Of a stretch of DNA of 64,000 bases, positions 49,991-59,099 are shown one piece after another. The position numbers were made by a program, and so were the translations under genes. Under the pieces are notes generated by a model. The model did not search any database. It saw nothing but the letters and a program-made list of their open reading frames with translations, and was not told the origin of the DNA. The stretch is from NCBI GenBank assembly GCA_947462105.1, contig CANHNJ010000001.1, positions 1-64,000 on the forward strand, given 5' to 3'. This DNA is from Alphaproteobacteria bacterium. GTDB lineage: Bacteria; Pseudomonadota; Alphaproteobacteria; Micropepsales; Micropepsaceae. The stretch's first letter is position 1, and every line of letters starts with the position of its first letter.

Positions 49991-51331
49991 ATGCGGACCA
50001 TCACCCGTCTTGCCGCCGCTGTGCTGCTGCTGGCGTCGTTCACCGCGCCCGCGCTGGCCGACAACTGGGTCGGGGCCTGGGCCTATGTTCCCGCGCCGCT
50101 GCCGCCGGGCCTGAACCCAGCGCCGCTGGCGCCCGCCAATGTCGGCCCGTCCAATGGCGCGCCGATCCTGCCGCTGGGGCCTTCGCCGGTGCCGCCGGTG
50201 AACAATGCCGCGCCCGCCGCCCCCCGGATCGAGAATCCGGGCAATGTCGGCATCCTCGACAATTTCGTGCCGCTGACCAACGTCACGGTGCGCCAGCTGG
50301 TGCGGGTTTCGGCGGGCGGCACGCAAATTCGCCTGCGCTTTTCCAACGAGAACGGCACCGACATGCTGCCGGTGGGGGCGGTGCGCGTCGGGCTGGCCGG
50401 GCCGAATGGCGATGTCCTGCCCAATAGCAGCCATGTGGTGACGTTCGATGGCCGCAGCGGCGGCGTCATGATCCCGGCTTCCGCACCGCTCTACAGCGAT
50501 CCGGTTGGCATCACGGTGAAGCCGCTCGACCGGTTGCTGATCTCCATCCATGTTCCGGGCGCGGTGCCGCGCACGGGCCGCAGCCTCTTCATGTATGTGA
50601 CGCAGGCCGGTGGCGACCGCACAGCCGAGGCGCGGCTGCCCGATGCGAAGCTCACCCGCGTCACCACCTATGTGACCCAGGTCGAGGTCAATGCCGACGC
50701 CCCCACCAGCGCCATCGTCACCATTGGCGATTCCATTACCGAAGGCTCGCAATCCACCTTCAATGCCTTCCGCTCCTATCCCGACCGGCTCGCCGAACGG
50801 CTGGTGGCGGCGAAGAAGAGCTGGACGGTGGTCAATGCCGGCATCGGCGGCAACCGCGTGCTGCGCTATGGCACCGGCCCCAACCTGCTGGCCCGCTTCG
50901 ACCGCGATGTGCTCAGCGTGCCCGGCGTCAAGGCGGTGATCCTGCTGGAAGGCATCAACGATATCGGGCGCGGCTTCACCAACACCGGCCCGCGCGAGCC
51001 CCTGACGGCAGAAGCCCTGATCGCCGGGCACAAGCAGATCATCGCCCGCGCCCATGCGCTTGGCATCAAGGTCTATGGCGGGCTGCTGACGCCGTATGGC
51101 GGTGCGGGCTATGCCTCGCCGGACGGTGAACAGGTGCGCCAGGCCCTGAACAACTGGATCCGCACATCGAATGCCTTTGACGGCGTGATCGATTTCGCCG
51201 CGCCCACCGCCGACAAGGCCAACCCGCTGACGTTTGCTGCCGGGTTCAATGATGGCGACAAGCTGCATCCCAACGATGCCGGCTACCAGGCGATGGCCGA
51301 TGCCATCGACCTGGAAATGGTAACGCGTTAA
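49991..51331 (+). CDS. Secreted SGNH/GDSL hydrolase
   Basis: A 446-residue exported esterase. The signal peptide ends at APALAD. A Pro-rich beta-domain occupies the first half. The SGNH blocks follow: block I TIGDSITEGSQ with the catalytic Ser, block II GIGGNRVL (Gly), block III EGINDIG (Asn), and block V GDKLHPNDAGY with Asp and His. Such enzymes deacetylate or de-esterify carbohydrates. It follows the two Nif3 genes after 15 bases, preceded by AAGAGGG, so the three form an operon divergent from the two esterases. Confidence 0.88.
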   Translation: MRTITRLAAAVLLLASFTAPALADNWVGAWAYVPAPLPPGLNPAPLAPANVGPSNGAPILPLGPSPVPPVNNAAPAAPRIENPGNVGILDNFVPLTNVTVRQLVRVSAGGTQIRLRFSNENGTDMLPVGAVRVGLAGPNGDVLPNSSHVVTFDGRSGGVMIPASAPLYSDPVGITVKPLDRLLISIHVPGAVPRTGRSLFMYVTQAGGDRTAEARLPDAKLTRVTTYVTQVEVNADAPTSAIVTIGDSITEGSQSTFNAFRSYPDRLAERLVAAKKSWTVVNAGIGGNRVLRYGTGPNLLARFDRDVLSVPGVKAVILLEGINDIGRGFTNTGPREPLTAEALIAGHKQIIARAHALGIKVYGGLLTPYGGAGYASPDGEQVRQALNNWIRTSNAFDGVIDFAAPTADKANPLTFAAGFNDGDKLHPNDAGYQAMADAIDLEMVTR

Positions 51332-51340
51332 TCAATAACG

Positions 51341-51366
51341 CGCGGCGGGGTTTCGCCCGCCGCGTT
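51341..51366 (+). terminator. Probable terminator
   Basis: CGCGGCGGG and CCCGCCGCG pair perfectly around a short GTTTCG loop, but only TT follows. The stem is strong and placed 10 bases after the SGNH stop. Confidence 0.55.
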
Positions 51367-51400
51367 CCTGCGCGAGGATGGCCGCTCACGGGGGCCCTTC

Positions 51401-51781
51401 ATGCACAAATCCATCCTGCTTGTCATGCCGCTGCTGCTGGCGGCGGCCCTGCCGCTCAAGGCCCAGGAAGGCCATGTCTCCTGCCGCCAGATCGCGGCGC
51501 TGCCGGACGAGGCGCTGGGGCTGTATGTCGGCGGCGTGATGGACGGCATAGGGCTGTCCTTTGCCATTTCCGACGTCACGGCACAGGCGCTGGCGAACCG
51601 CGCCGCCACCGAAGGCGAGAAAACCAATATCGAGCAGATGCGCCGCCTGCCGCAGGAATATTTCGATCCCGGTCCGGCCATGACGCGGTCCGATGTGCTG
51701 ACGGCGGTGATGGACCGCTGCAAGGCTGCGCCGGAACTGACGGTGGACAGCGTCTTCATGGCAGTGGTCGGAAAGTCCTGA
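51401..51781 (+). CDS. Small secreted hypothetical protein
   Basis: A 126-residue protein with a signal peptide (MHKSILLVMPLLLAAALPLKAQ). The mature part has two Cys (HVSCRQI and MDRCKAAP) that could form one disulphide, a LYVGGVMDGIGLSF segment and a helix-rich C-terminus. The overall layout recalls Rap1a/Tai-type small periplasmic proteins, but I cannot assign it. It stands alone between a terminator and feoA. Confidence 0.6.
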   Translation: MHKSILLVMPLLLAAALPLKAQEGHVSCRQIAALPDEALGLYVGGVMDGIGLSFAISDVTAQALANRAATEGEKTNIEQMRRLPQEYFDPGPAMTRSDVLTAVMDRCKAAPELTVDSVFMAVVGKS

Positions 51782-51884
51782 TCCGGGCGCGGAGCTTTTG
51801 GTCGCCGCCTGTGCGGCCCGTCCTATCAACCATTTGATCCAGAACTGTTTTATGGCCTTGCCGGGCTTGTTGCTGCGGCATTCT

Positions 51885-51903
51885 TGCAACTGGTTCTCAA
51901 ATT
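51885..51903. promoter_or_regulatory. Candidate Fur-type site before feoA
   Basis: TGCAACTGGTTCTCAAATT resembles alphaproteobacterial Fur boxes (TGCAA-n-TTCTCAA-type) and lies about 57 bases before the feoA start. Iron-dependent repression of feoAB would be expected. Recognition is by eye only. Confidence 0.4.
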
Positions 51904-51959
51904 CACTATGCCCTGTCATAGTCGGGCCCGGTCCGGGTGACCAAAACAGGGAATAAGCC

Positions 51960-52217
51960 GTGCGTTTGAGCGGGTTGGCCAAGGGTGAGCAGGGCGTGGT
52001 CCAGGGGCTGGATGTCACCGGTCATGGCGGCGCCATTGAAGAAGCCGAGCTGGAGCGCCGGCTGCTGGAGATGGGCTTTGTCGAAGGCGCCCATGTGAAG
52101 GTGCTGCATGAAGGCCTGTTCGGGCGCGATCCCATCGCCGTCAAGCTGGACGACATGCGCGTCGCCCTGCGCCGCCGCGAGGCCGACGCCATCCTGATGG
52201 ACGCGGTCCCGGCATGA
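51960..52217 (+). CDS. feoA: Ferrous iron transport accessory protein A
   Basis: An 85-residue SH3-like FeoA protein that supports FeoB. It has LERRLLEMGFVEGAHVKVLHEG and DPIAVKLDDMRVALRRREADAI, the standard family core. The start is GTG at 51960, preceded by AGGGA. It overlaps feoB by 4 bases (ATGA). Confidence 0.92.
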   Translation: MRLSGLAKGEQGVVQGLDVTGHGGAIEEAELERRLLEMGFVEGAHVKVLHEGLFGRDPIAVKLDDMRVALRRREADAILMDAVPA

Positions 52218-54070
52218 GCGACACGGCCCTGCCGACGCGCATCGCGCTGGTCGGCAATCCCAATTCCGGCAAGACCGCGCTGTTCAACGCCCTGACGGGT
52301 TCGCGCCAGAAGGTTGCCAACTATCCCGGCGTCACGGTGGAGCGCAAGGAAGGCAGCGTCACCACCCCGGCCGGACGCCGCGCCCTGGTGCTCGACCTGC
52401 CGGGCACCTATTCGCTGCGCGCCCGCAGCCCCGACGAAATGGTCACGCGCGACGTGGTGCTGGGCCACCTCGCAGGCGAAACCCCGCCCGACATCCTGGT
52501 CTGCGTCGCCGACGCCACCAATTTGCGGCTGGTGCTGCGGCTGGTGCTGGAGCTGAAACAGGTGGGCCGCCCGATGGTGCTGGCGCTCAACATGTTCGAC
52601 ATCGCCGAACGCCAGGGCATCCGCATCGACCTTGCAGGACTGTCACAGGCACTGGGCGTGCCCATCGTCACCACCGTGGCGGTGCGCAAGCGCGGCCTGG
52701 AAGCACTGCTGGCCGAAGTGGACCGTCTCACCGGGCAGGCGGCTATCGCGGCGGCCTGGCATCAGCCATCGGCCGGCGATCTGCGCGAGTCCGCCCGCCA
52801 GGCCGAGCGCATCCTGAAGGCGCATGTGAAGCCGCCGCTGCGGCCCGATACGCTCACCGGCAAGCTGGATGGCCTGCTGCTGCACCCGGTGGCAGGCACG
52901 CTGATCCTGTTCGCCATCCTGTTCCTGATGTTCCAGGCGGTGTTCACCTGGGCCTCACCGGCGATGGACCTGATCGATGCCAGCTTCGCGCAGATCGGCG
53001 GATGGGTGGGCGCCGTCTTGCCCGATGGGTTGCTGCACAGCTTCATCGTGGACGGCATCATCGCCGGCGTCGGCAGCGTGGTGATCTTCCTGCCGCAGAT
53101 CCTGATCCTGTTCTTCTTCATCATCCTCCTGGAAGATTTCGGCTACATGGCGCGCGCCGCCTTCCTGATGGACAAGATGATGGGCGTGGCGGGACTGCAT
53201 GGCCGCGCTTTTATTCCATTGTTATCAAGCTTTGCCTGCGCCATTCCCGGCATCATGTCGGCGCGCGTCATCGACAACCGGCGTGACCGCCTCACCACCA
53301 TCCTGGTGGCGCCGCTGACCACCTGTTCGGCGCGCATCCCCGTCTACACGCTGATCATCGCCGCCTTCATCCCGCCGCGCCAGGTCTATGGCATGAGCCT
53401 GCAGGGCCTGGTGATGCTGGGCCTCTATGCGGCAGGCATTTCCAGCGCGCTCATTGTCGCCTTTATCATCCGGCGCATCATCTGGCGCAGCGCGTCGGAG
53501 CCGTTCCTGATCGAGCTGCCCGCCTACAAGACGCCCGATGCCTGGAACGTGGCGCGCGGCGTCTGGCAGCGTGGCCAGATCTTCCTGCAGCGCGCCGGTA
53601 CCACCATTTTCGCCATGATGGTGCTGATCTGGGTGCTGGCGACGTTCCCCTATGCGCCTGCGGACGCGACCGGCCCGGCGATCAATTACAGCTTTGCGGG
53701 CATGATCGGCCACGCCATGCTGCCGGTCTTCGCCCCCATCGGCTTCAACTGGGAGATGGCGGTGGCGCTGGTCCCGGGCATGGCGGCGCGCGAAGTCGCG
53801 GTCGGCGCGCTGGGCACGGTCTATTCGATTGCGGGCGACAACACGGCGGGACTGGCGGCGACGCTGGCGAGCAAATGGTCGCTCGCCTCCGCGCTGGCCT
53901 TCCTCGCCTGGTATGTCTTTGCGCCGCAATGCATGGCGACGCTGGGCGTGGTCCGGCGCGAGACCGGCGGCTGGTTCTGGATGTGGGTGATGTTCGGCTA
54001 CATGACCGGGCTGGCATACATCGCCGCCCTGATCACCTATCGCATCGCGCTGAGTTTTGGCGCGGGCTAG
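52214..54070 (+). CDS. feoB: Ferrous iron transporter B
   Basis: A 618-residue inner-membrane Fe(II) transporter. An N-terminal G-protein domain has G1 GNPNSGKT (residues 14-21), the switch region NYPGVTVERKEG, G3 DLPGTYSL and G4 NMFD. A helical spacer leads to the membrane domain with two Gate segments (FGYMARAAFLMDKMMGVAGL and WQRGQIFLQRAGTTIFAMM regions) and the conserved SFACAIPGIMSAR. It is somewhat shorter than E. coli FeoB but complete. There is no feoC; the downstream gene is a convergent PilZ protein. Confidence 0.95.
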   Translation: MSDTALPTRIALVGNPNSGKTALFNALTGSRQKVANYPGVTVERKEGSVTTPAGRRALVLDLPGTYSLRARSPDEMVTRDVVLGHLAGETPPDILVCVADATNLRLVLRLVLELKQVGRPMVLALNMFDIAERQGIRIDLAGLSQALGVPIVTTVAVRKRGLEALLAEVDRLTGQAAIAAAWHQPSAGDLRESARQAERILKAHVKPPLRPDTLTGKLDGLLLHPVAGTLILFAILFLMFQAVFTWASPAMDLIDASFAQIGGWVGAVLPDGLLHSFIVDGIIAGVGSVVIFLPQILILFFFIILLEDFGYMARAAFLMDKMMGVAGLHGRAFIPLLSSFACAIPGIMSARVIDNRRDRLTTILVAPLTTCSARIPVYTLIIAAFIPPRQVYGMSLQGLVMLGLYAAGISSALIVAFIIRRIIWRSASEPFLIELPAYKTPDAWNVARGVWQRGQIFLQRAGTTIFAMMVLIWVLATFPYAPADATGPAINYSFAGMIGHAMLPVFAPIGFNWEMAVALVPGMAAREVAVGALGTVYSIAGDNTAGLAATLASKWSLASALAFLAWYVFAPQCMATLGVVRRETGGWFWMWVMFGYMTGLAYIAALITYRIALSFGAG

Positions 54071-54444
54071 ACGGCCCGCTGTTCCCACATGCGCTTGAGA
54101 TAGCCCAGCGCCGGGTCGGTGATGGCGTTCATGTCGAAGCTGGTGGTGAAGGAAAGACCGGCTTCGTTCGCCGTCACCCAGGCGATATGGGCGCGATGGC
54201 CCTGTCCGGCCCAGGTGTCCACCAGGAAGAAATCAGAGGGCATCATCTGGCCCTTCTTGAAGGCGATGCGGGCGCCGTCTTCCGAAATGTTGCGGATGGT
54301 GCAGGGGAACGAGAAACGCCCGCCGCTATGCACCACCATGCCGCCCAGCAGGGCGCGGCGGCGGCTTTTCGGGCGGCGCTCGGCCACGGGCGGCGTGTGG
54401 GTCTGCATCGAAGCTGGCTCGCGCTGGAACATCATGACCGTCAT
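54067..54444 (-). CDS. PilZ-domain protein
   Basis: A 125-residue single-domain protein. It has the Arg-rich lead (RRPKSRRRALLGG), the core CTIRNISEDGARIAF matching the (D/N)xSxxG cyclic-di-GMP motif, and PSDFFLVDTW. The arginines before the motif would support c-di-GMP binding. An ATG at 54432 is an alternative start. It overlaps the feoB end by 4 bases tail to tail, so there is no shared regulation. Confidence 0.82.
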   Translation of the reverse strand: MTVMMFQREPASMQTHTPPVAERRPKSRRRALLGGMVVHSGGRFSFPCTIRNISEDGARIAFKKGQMMPSDFFLVDTWAGQGHRAHIAWVTANEAGLSFTTSFDMNAITDPALGYLKRMWEQRAV

Positions 54445-54560
54445 ACTGCAAGCCTGGTGCCGGTTTCATGAATGACAACGCGCCCAGCGCGCGTGGTTTC
54501 CGCAAAAGCGTGTCCCAGATCAGGACACTTTATTTATGGTCGCACCGCCTGACGCGAAGT

Positions 54561-55226
54561 CTACAACTGCGCGGGGCCGTCGCTCCCGCGCAGCGCCTGC
54601 CTGGCCTGCAGCCGCCACTGCCGCGCAATGCCCTCCATCCCGGCCATAGCTTCCAGCTCGTCGCGGGTCGGGTTGCGGCGATAGACCAGCGACACCAGCC
54701 GGGTGAAGGCAAAGCCCGGATGCGGCCGTGTCTCAAGCGTCACGGTATCGCCCGCCTGCACGATGCCTGGCTGCACCACGCGATAATACCAGCCGGCGCG
54801 TTCGCTCTTCACCATCGCCTTGACCATCATGGGATCGTCGAAGCGCAGTCCCAGCTTGAAGCAGGGCTGGCGCGGCTGGCAGGCCTGCAGCAGGACGGTG
54901 CCGATGCGATGGATGTCGCCGACGCAGATGTCGGCCTCGGTCATCCCGGCGATGGCAAGATTCTCGCCCATCACGCCCGGCGCGAACATCGCGGCATGCC
55001 GGGGGTGATCGGTGACCCAGCCGTGATAGTGCGCGCTCGCATAGGCATAGACCGCCTTGTCGGGCCCGCCATGCACCGAAAGATCGGCCTGCGCGTCACC
55101 TTCCAGTCCCAGCTCTCCCACCGCCACGGCGCCATCGCGCCGATGCTTGACGAAGCCGCTGGGTTCGCCGTCCGGGCCTAGCGGCGCAACCTTGCCGGTG
55201 TGAATGGAAACGAGACTCGCGCTCAT
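54561..55226 (-). CDS. MOSC-domain protein (YiiM-like)
   Basis: A 221-residue MOSC protein of the YiiM type: LGLEGDAQADLSVHGGPDKAVYAYA, MFAPGVMGENL, IGTVLLQACQPRQPCFKL with the candidate molybdenum-ligand Cys, and SERAGWYYRVV. YiiM-like proteins use a Mo cofactor to reduce N-hydroxylated compounds. That fits with moaA, moeA and moaB elsewhere in the window. Its ATG overlaps the stop of the TPR-methyltransferase gene by 4 bases, so the two are co-translated. Confidence 0.88.
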   Translation of the reverse strand: MSASLVSIHTGKVAPLGPDGEPSGFVKHRRDGAVAVGELGLEGDAQADLSVHGGPDKAVYAYASAHYHGWVTDHPRHAAMFAPGVMGENLAIAGMTEADICVGDIHRIGTVLLQACQPRQPCFKLGLRFDDPMMVKAMVKSERAGWYYRVVQPGIVQAGDTVTLETRPHPGFAFTRLVSLVYRRNPTRDELEAMAGMEGIARQWRLQARQALRGSDGPAQL

Positions 55227-57301
55227 TTTTTCTGCACCCAGAATTGATACATGGCCGCAAAGGTGTCCGGGTTCTCCCGTTCGAAGTGTGACCAGTTGGC
55301 AAGGCTGCCGCCACCGGGGTCATCGGGAAAACGGGCGCGATAGGCGCTGCGGGTGGTCTCGCTCACTTCCATGCCGATGAAGGTCAGGCCATTCGCGTCG
55401 AGGAACGCCGCGATCTCCTCCAGCTCAAGATTGTGTTCCTGCACATGGAAGAGCAGGTCGCGGCAGGCGCTGGTGGTGCAGAAATCGGGCGAGGTCAGGA
55501 TGTTACGCAAGGCGCCCGCCGCATCATTCTGCATCAGTTGCGCGCGCACGGCGCGGATGCCATCGGGCGTGGCCGCAAAACCCGCCTGTTTGATCCAGTC
55601 GCGCGTCCTGGCGATCGCGGTGCGCGCCGTGGCGCTGTAGAATGCCGCCAGCATGATGCCGCCCGGCTTCAGGCAGCCCAGCAGCGCCCGCCAGCCCGCA
55701 AAGGGATCGGCCATGTGGTGCAGCACGCCCGAACATTCGATCACGCCGAAGCTGCGGCCCAGCGTGCCGATCTGCAGGATATCCGCTTGGCCGAACGCCA
55801 CGCTGGTAACGCCCGCTTCGCGCGCCTTGCGCGCGGCATGGCCCAGGCTGGCGCGCGACAGGTCCACCGCCAGCACGTCGCCCACGGCGAATTCCCGCGC
55901 CAGTTCCAGCGCGTACTGGCCGGTGCCGCAGCCCGCCACCAGCACATCCGGCTTTTCCGGCACAACTTTCTGTGCAATGGCGGCGAAGGGAAAGCGGCTG
56001 CCCAGAAACTGGCCCAGCCGCACCGGCGTGATGGGTTCCTGCAGCCGGGCCCAGCGCGGATAGGGATTTTCCTCGTACATCGCACGCACGGCCTGGCTGA
56101 CGGCATCGTCGATGGGCGTCAGCACCGGCATGGCTTCGGCCAGGGCGCGTTCTTCCGCCGGTTCATCGCGCTGTTGCGTCAGCAGCGCGGCCGGGGCGTC
56201 GGCCAGTTGTGCGGCGGTGAGCGACCCCAGCGGCAGGTAACAGGCCAGCGCCACCAGTTCGGCTGCGGAAGGCGAGGGCTTGGCCTTGAGATGCGCGATT
56301 TGCGCCGCTTCGTCGGCGGCGATGCCCCAGACATATTCATTGATGAAGCATTGCTGCGCCAGCGCCACGGCGAAATCATCCGCCGCGCCGCCCGCCAGCA
56401 GGAGCGCGCGCCGCGCCGCCGTAAGCTTGCGTTCCAGTTCCACATCGCTGTTGGGCACAGCCCGCAGCAGCGCCCGCAGCAATAGGTCGTCCTGGATGCG
56501 GCCACCCGCCGCCAGCCTTGTCCTGATCAGCCCATGCGCGGTCCCTGCAAAGATGGCGGGGCGGCTCCAGGCTTCGGCAATGGCGCGGGTGAGCAGGGCG
56601 CGGATCGCATCATCATCCTCGTCCCAGGTCAGGCCCTGCACGATATCGGCGAAGATGCGATGGCTGCGGGGACTGTCGTCGCGCAGCACCGCTTCGCGCA
56701 GGCGTTGCATGGCGGTGGCGGCATCGCCGCGCCCCAGCGCCAGCAGGGCCAGGCTCTTGAAGGTGTCGGCATCGCCGGGATTCAACGCCAGCGCTTTCAG
56801 GTGACAGGCCTCGGCCTCTTCCAGCTTTCCCTGCGCCCACAGCGCGTCGCCCAAATTGGCCTGCGCGGCGGCAAGATTGGGGTTGAGCGCGACGGCGCGG
56901 GCGAAGGCCGCCGCCGCCGCATCGACCTTGCCCTGTTCCAGCAGCGCGTTGCCCAAATTGCTGTGCGTCTCCGCCACATCGGGCTTGAGGGCGAGGGCGC
57001 GGCGGAAGCTGGCGGCAGCGTCCTCGATCCGGCCCACCGCGCGCAACGCCAGGCCAAGATTGGAATGCAGCGCCGCCGAACCGGGATCGCGCGGCGCGGC
57101 GCGCGTCAGCAGGTCCACCGCCAGGTCATGCTGCCCGACCTGATAGGCCATCAGCCCCACCATGTGCAGCGTCGGTCCGTGGCGCGGGTCCGCTGCCAGG
57201 ATGCGCTCATACCGCGCCTTGGCGTCGGCCAGGCGGCCGGCCTGGTGCAGGTCTTGCGCGTCCTCGAAAAGCTGCGCCAGGGATGGCGATATGGTCGTCA
57301 T
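55223..57301 (-). CDS. TPR-repeat SAM-dependent methyltransferase, second copy
   Basis: A 692-residue paralogue of the gene at 7549-9810, with the same layout. TPR repeats run to about residue 220 (HGPTLHMVGLMAYQVGQHD, ALHSNLGLALRAVGRIEDA, ETHSNLGNALLEQGKVDAA), then a helical middle with ALAQQCFINEYVW and a YEENPYPRW landmark, then the methyltransferase domain (VAGCGTG near residue 457, LAVDLSRASLG, ECSGVLHHMADPF). The C-terminus ends MYQFWVQKK, as the other ends MYTFWIQKP. The start MTTISPSLAQ at 57301 is preferred over an open frame to 57406. It is divergent from bioF with under 50 bases between, and coupled to the MOSC gene. Confidence 0.82.
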   Translation of the reverse strand: MTTISPSLAQLFEDAQDLHQAGRLADAKARYERILAADPRHGPTLHMVGLMAYQVGQHDLAVDLLTRAAPRDPGSAALHSNLGLALRAVGRIEDAAASFRRALALKPDVAETHSNLGNALLEQGKVDAAAAAFARAVALNPNLAAAQANLGDALWAQGKLEEAEACHLKALALNPGDADTFKSLALLALGRGDAATAMQRLREAVLRDDSPRSHRIFADIVQGLTWDEDDDAIRALLTRAIAEAWSRPAIFAGTAHGLIRTRLAAGGRIQDDLLLRALLRAVPNSDVELERKLTAARRALLLAGGAADDFAVALAQQCFINEYVWGIAADEAAQIAHLKAKPSPSAAELVALACYLPLGSLTAAQLADAPAALLTQQRDEPAEERALAEAMPVLTPIDDAVSQAVRAMYEENPYPRWARLQEPITPVRLGQFLGSRFPFAAIAQKVVPEKPDVLVAGCGTGQYALELAREFAVGDVLAVDLSRASLGHAARKAREAGVTSVAFGQADILQIGTLGRSFGVIECSGVLHHMADPFAGWRALLGCLKPGGIMLAAFYSATARTAIARTRDWIKQAGFAATPDGIRAVRAQLMQNDAAGALRNILTSPDFCTTSACRDLLFHVQEHNLELEEIAAFLDANGLTFIGMEVSETTRSAYRARFPDDPGGGSLANWSHFERENPDTFAAMYQFWVQKK

Positions 57302-57348
57302 GCCGGGGACTATGCCGACGCGCCTTGCCCTTTGAAAGAGCCTGTGGA

Positions 57349-58485
57349 ATGGATCGCGCCATGAAGCCGCATGAAACCGCGCTCGCGGCGCTGGCCCGCA
57401 AGGCAAGGCTGCGCCGCCTGTCGCCCCGCGCCGGACGGGACTTCACCAGCAATGATTATCTCGGCCTGGCGGAAAGCGACGCCCTGCGTGATGCGGCGGC
57501 GGCGGCGCTGGCGCGCGGCGTGCCGGTGGGCGCGGGCGGCTCGCGCCTGCTGCGCGGCAATCACCCGGAGCATGAAGCGCTGGAAGCCGAAGCCGCCGCC
57601 TTTTTCGGGGCGCAGGTCGCGCTGTATTTTCCCACCGGCTTCGCCGCCAATGCCGCCCTGTTCGCGGCGCTGCCCCGGCGCGAGGATGTCATTCTCCATG
57701 ATGCATTGATCCATGCTTCGGTGCGCGAAGGGCTCGATCCCACCCGCGTGCCGGTGATCGAGACACCGCACAATGATGTCGGCGCCATTGCAGATGCGAT
57801 CAAGGGGTGGCGCGCCAGGGGCGGCACGGGTCGCGCCTGGATCGCGGCAGAGACCTTGTATTCGATGGATGGCGACCGCGCGCCGCTGGCCGATCTGGTG
57901 GCGCTGGCCGCTGCCACGGACTCGATGCTGGTGCTGGACGAGGCGCACGCCACCGGCGTCTATGGCCCGCAGGGGCGCGGGCTGGCGGCGGCGTTTGAAG
58001 GCCGAGAGAACATCATCACGCTGCACACCTGCGGCAAGGCGCTGGGCGCGGCGGGTGGCCTTGTCACCTGTGCGCAGGTTTACAAGGACTACCTGGTCAA
58101 TCGTTCGCGCAGCTTCGTCTATTCGACCGCGCCGTCGCCGCTGATGGCGGCGGTTGTGCGTGCGGCGCTGAAACTTGCCGCCGGGGCCGACGCCCCGCGC
58201 ACCCGGCTGATGGCGCTGGTGGCGCATGTGGAAAAACTTTTGCGTGGGCATAACCAGTGGCGGGCGAGCGGGTCGCCGATCCAGCCCATCATCCTGGGCG
58301 CCGATGCGCGGGCGCTGCGCTTTGCCGAAGCCTTGCAGGGACACGGCCATGATATCCGTGCCATCCGCCCGCCCACCGTGCCGGAAGGCACGGCGCGTTT
58401 GCGGCTGGCGATCACCACCCATGTGACAGAAGGTGATCTCGACACGGTCTTCGCCGCTCTCGCTGCCGAACTGGAACGCGCATGA
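57349..58485 (+). CDS. bioF: 8-amino-7-oxononanoate synthase
   Basis: A 378-residue PLP enzyme that condenses pimeloyl thioester with alanine in biotin synthesis. Landmarks: DFTSNDYLGLAES, GAGGSRLLRGNHPEHEALE, LDEAHATGVYGPQGRGL, and the PLP Lys in LHTCGKALGAAGG. The first biotin gene of a tight operon (bioD overlaps by 4 bases). The start could be ATG 57349 or 57361 (MKPHETA); neither has a strong ribosome site. bioB and a pimeloyl-making bioC/bioH are not in the window. Confidence 0.92.
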   Translation: MDRAMKPHETALAALARKARLRRLSPRAGRDFTSNDYLGLAESDALRDAAAAALARGVPVGAGGSRLLRGNHPEHEALEAEAAAFFGAQVALYFPTGFAANAALFAALPRREDVILHDALIHASVREGLDPTRVPVIETPHNDVGAIADAIKGWRARGGTGRAWIAAETLYSMDGDRAPLADLVALAAATDSMLVLDEAHATGVYGPQGRGLAAAFEGRENIITLHTCGKALGAAGGLVTCAQVYKDYLVNRSRSFVYSTAPSPLMAAVVRAALKLAAGADAPRTRLMALVAHVEKLLRGHNQWRASGSPIQPIILGADARALRFAEALQGHGHDIRAIRPPTVPEGTARLRLAITTHVTEGDLDTVFAALAAELERA

Positions 58486-59099
58486 GACTGGTTGTGACCG
58501 GCACCGATACCGATATCGGCAAGACGGTGTTTGCCGCCGCGTTGTGCGCGGTGAGTAGCGCGCCCTACTGGAAGCCGGTGCAGGCGGGGTGGGTTGATTC
58601 AGAAGAGGGGCCGGAAGGCGACAAGGAGACGGCGGCCCGGCTGGGCGCCACCGTGCTGCCGGAAAAGTACCGCCTGACGCTGGCCGCTTCGCCGCACCAG
58701 GCGGCGGCGGAAGAGGGCGTCACCATCGACACCGATGCGTTGACGCCGCCCGATGGGCCCGTCGTTATCGAGGGCGCGGGCGGGCTGATGGTACCGCTGA
58801 CCCGCGCCACGCTTAATATAGATGTCTTCGCGCGCTGGGGCCTGCCGCTGGTGCTGTGTGCCCGCACCGCGCTGGGCACCATCAATCACACGCTGCTGTC
58901 GGTGGAAGCGATCCGTGCCCGCAACCTTCCGCTGCTGGGTATCGCCTTCATCGGCGATGCCCATGCCGAGAGCGAAGGCATCATCATCGAGAAATCCGGC
59001 GTGAAACGGCTGGGCCGCCTGCCGCGCCTCGCTGCCCTGAACCGCGAAACGCTGGCCGCCGCCTTCATGGCGAATTTCCGGCTGGATGATTTCGCGTGA
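58482..59099 (+). CDS. bioD: Dethiobiotin synthetase
   Basis: A 205-residue ATP-dependent carboxylase that closes the ureido ring of dethiobiotin. The P-loop GTDTDIGKT is at residues 7-15. The substrate Lys region is PYWKPVQAGW, and the ATP/Mg segment is VVIEGAGGLMVPL. ATGA overlap with bioF and GTGA overlap with bioA show tight translational coupling. Confidence 0.94.
   Translation: MRLVVTGTDTDIGKTVFAAALCAVSSAPYWKPVQAGWVDSEEGPEGDKETAARLGATVLPEKYRLTLAASPHQAAAEEGVTIDTDALTPPDGPVVIEGAGGLMVPLTRATLNIDVFARWGLPLVLCARTALGTINHTLLSVEAIRARNLPLLGIAFIGDAHAESEGIIIEKSGVKRLGRLPRLAALNRETLAAAFMANFRLDDFA

Noticed and set aside
48068-51268. A 1066-codon open frame on the minus strand
   Set aside because: It lies wholly antisense to the Nif3 and SGNH genes, shows no signal peptide or domain, and is explained by high GC at third codon positions removing stops.
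55223-57301. The TPR-methyltransferase as BioC of the adjacent biotin operon
   Set aside because: BioC is a short single-domain methyltransferase; this gene is divergent from bioF, carries TPRs, and has a close paralogue away from biotin genes.
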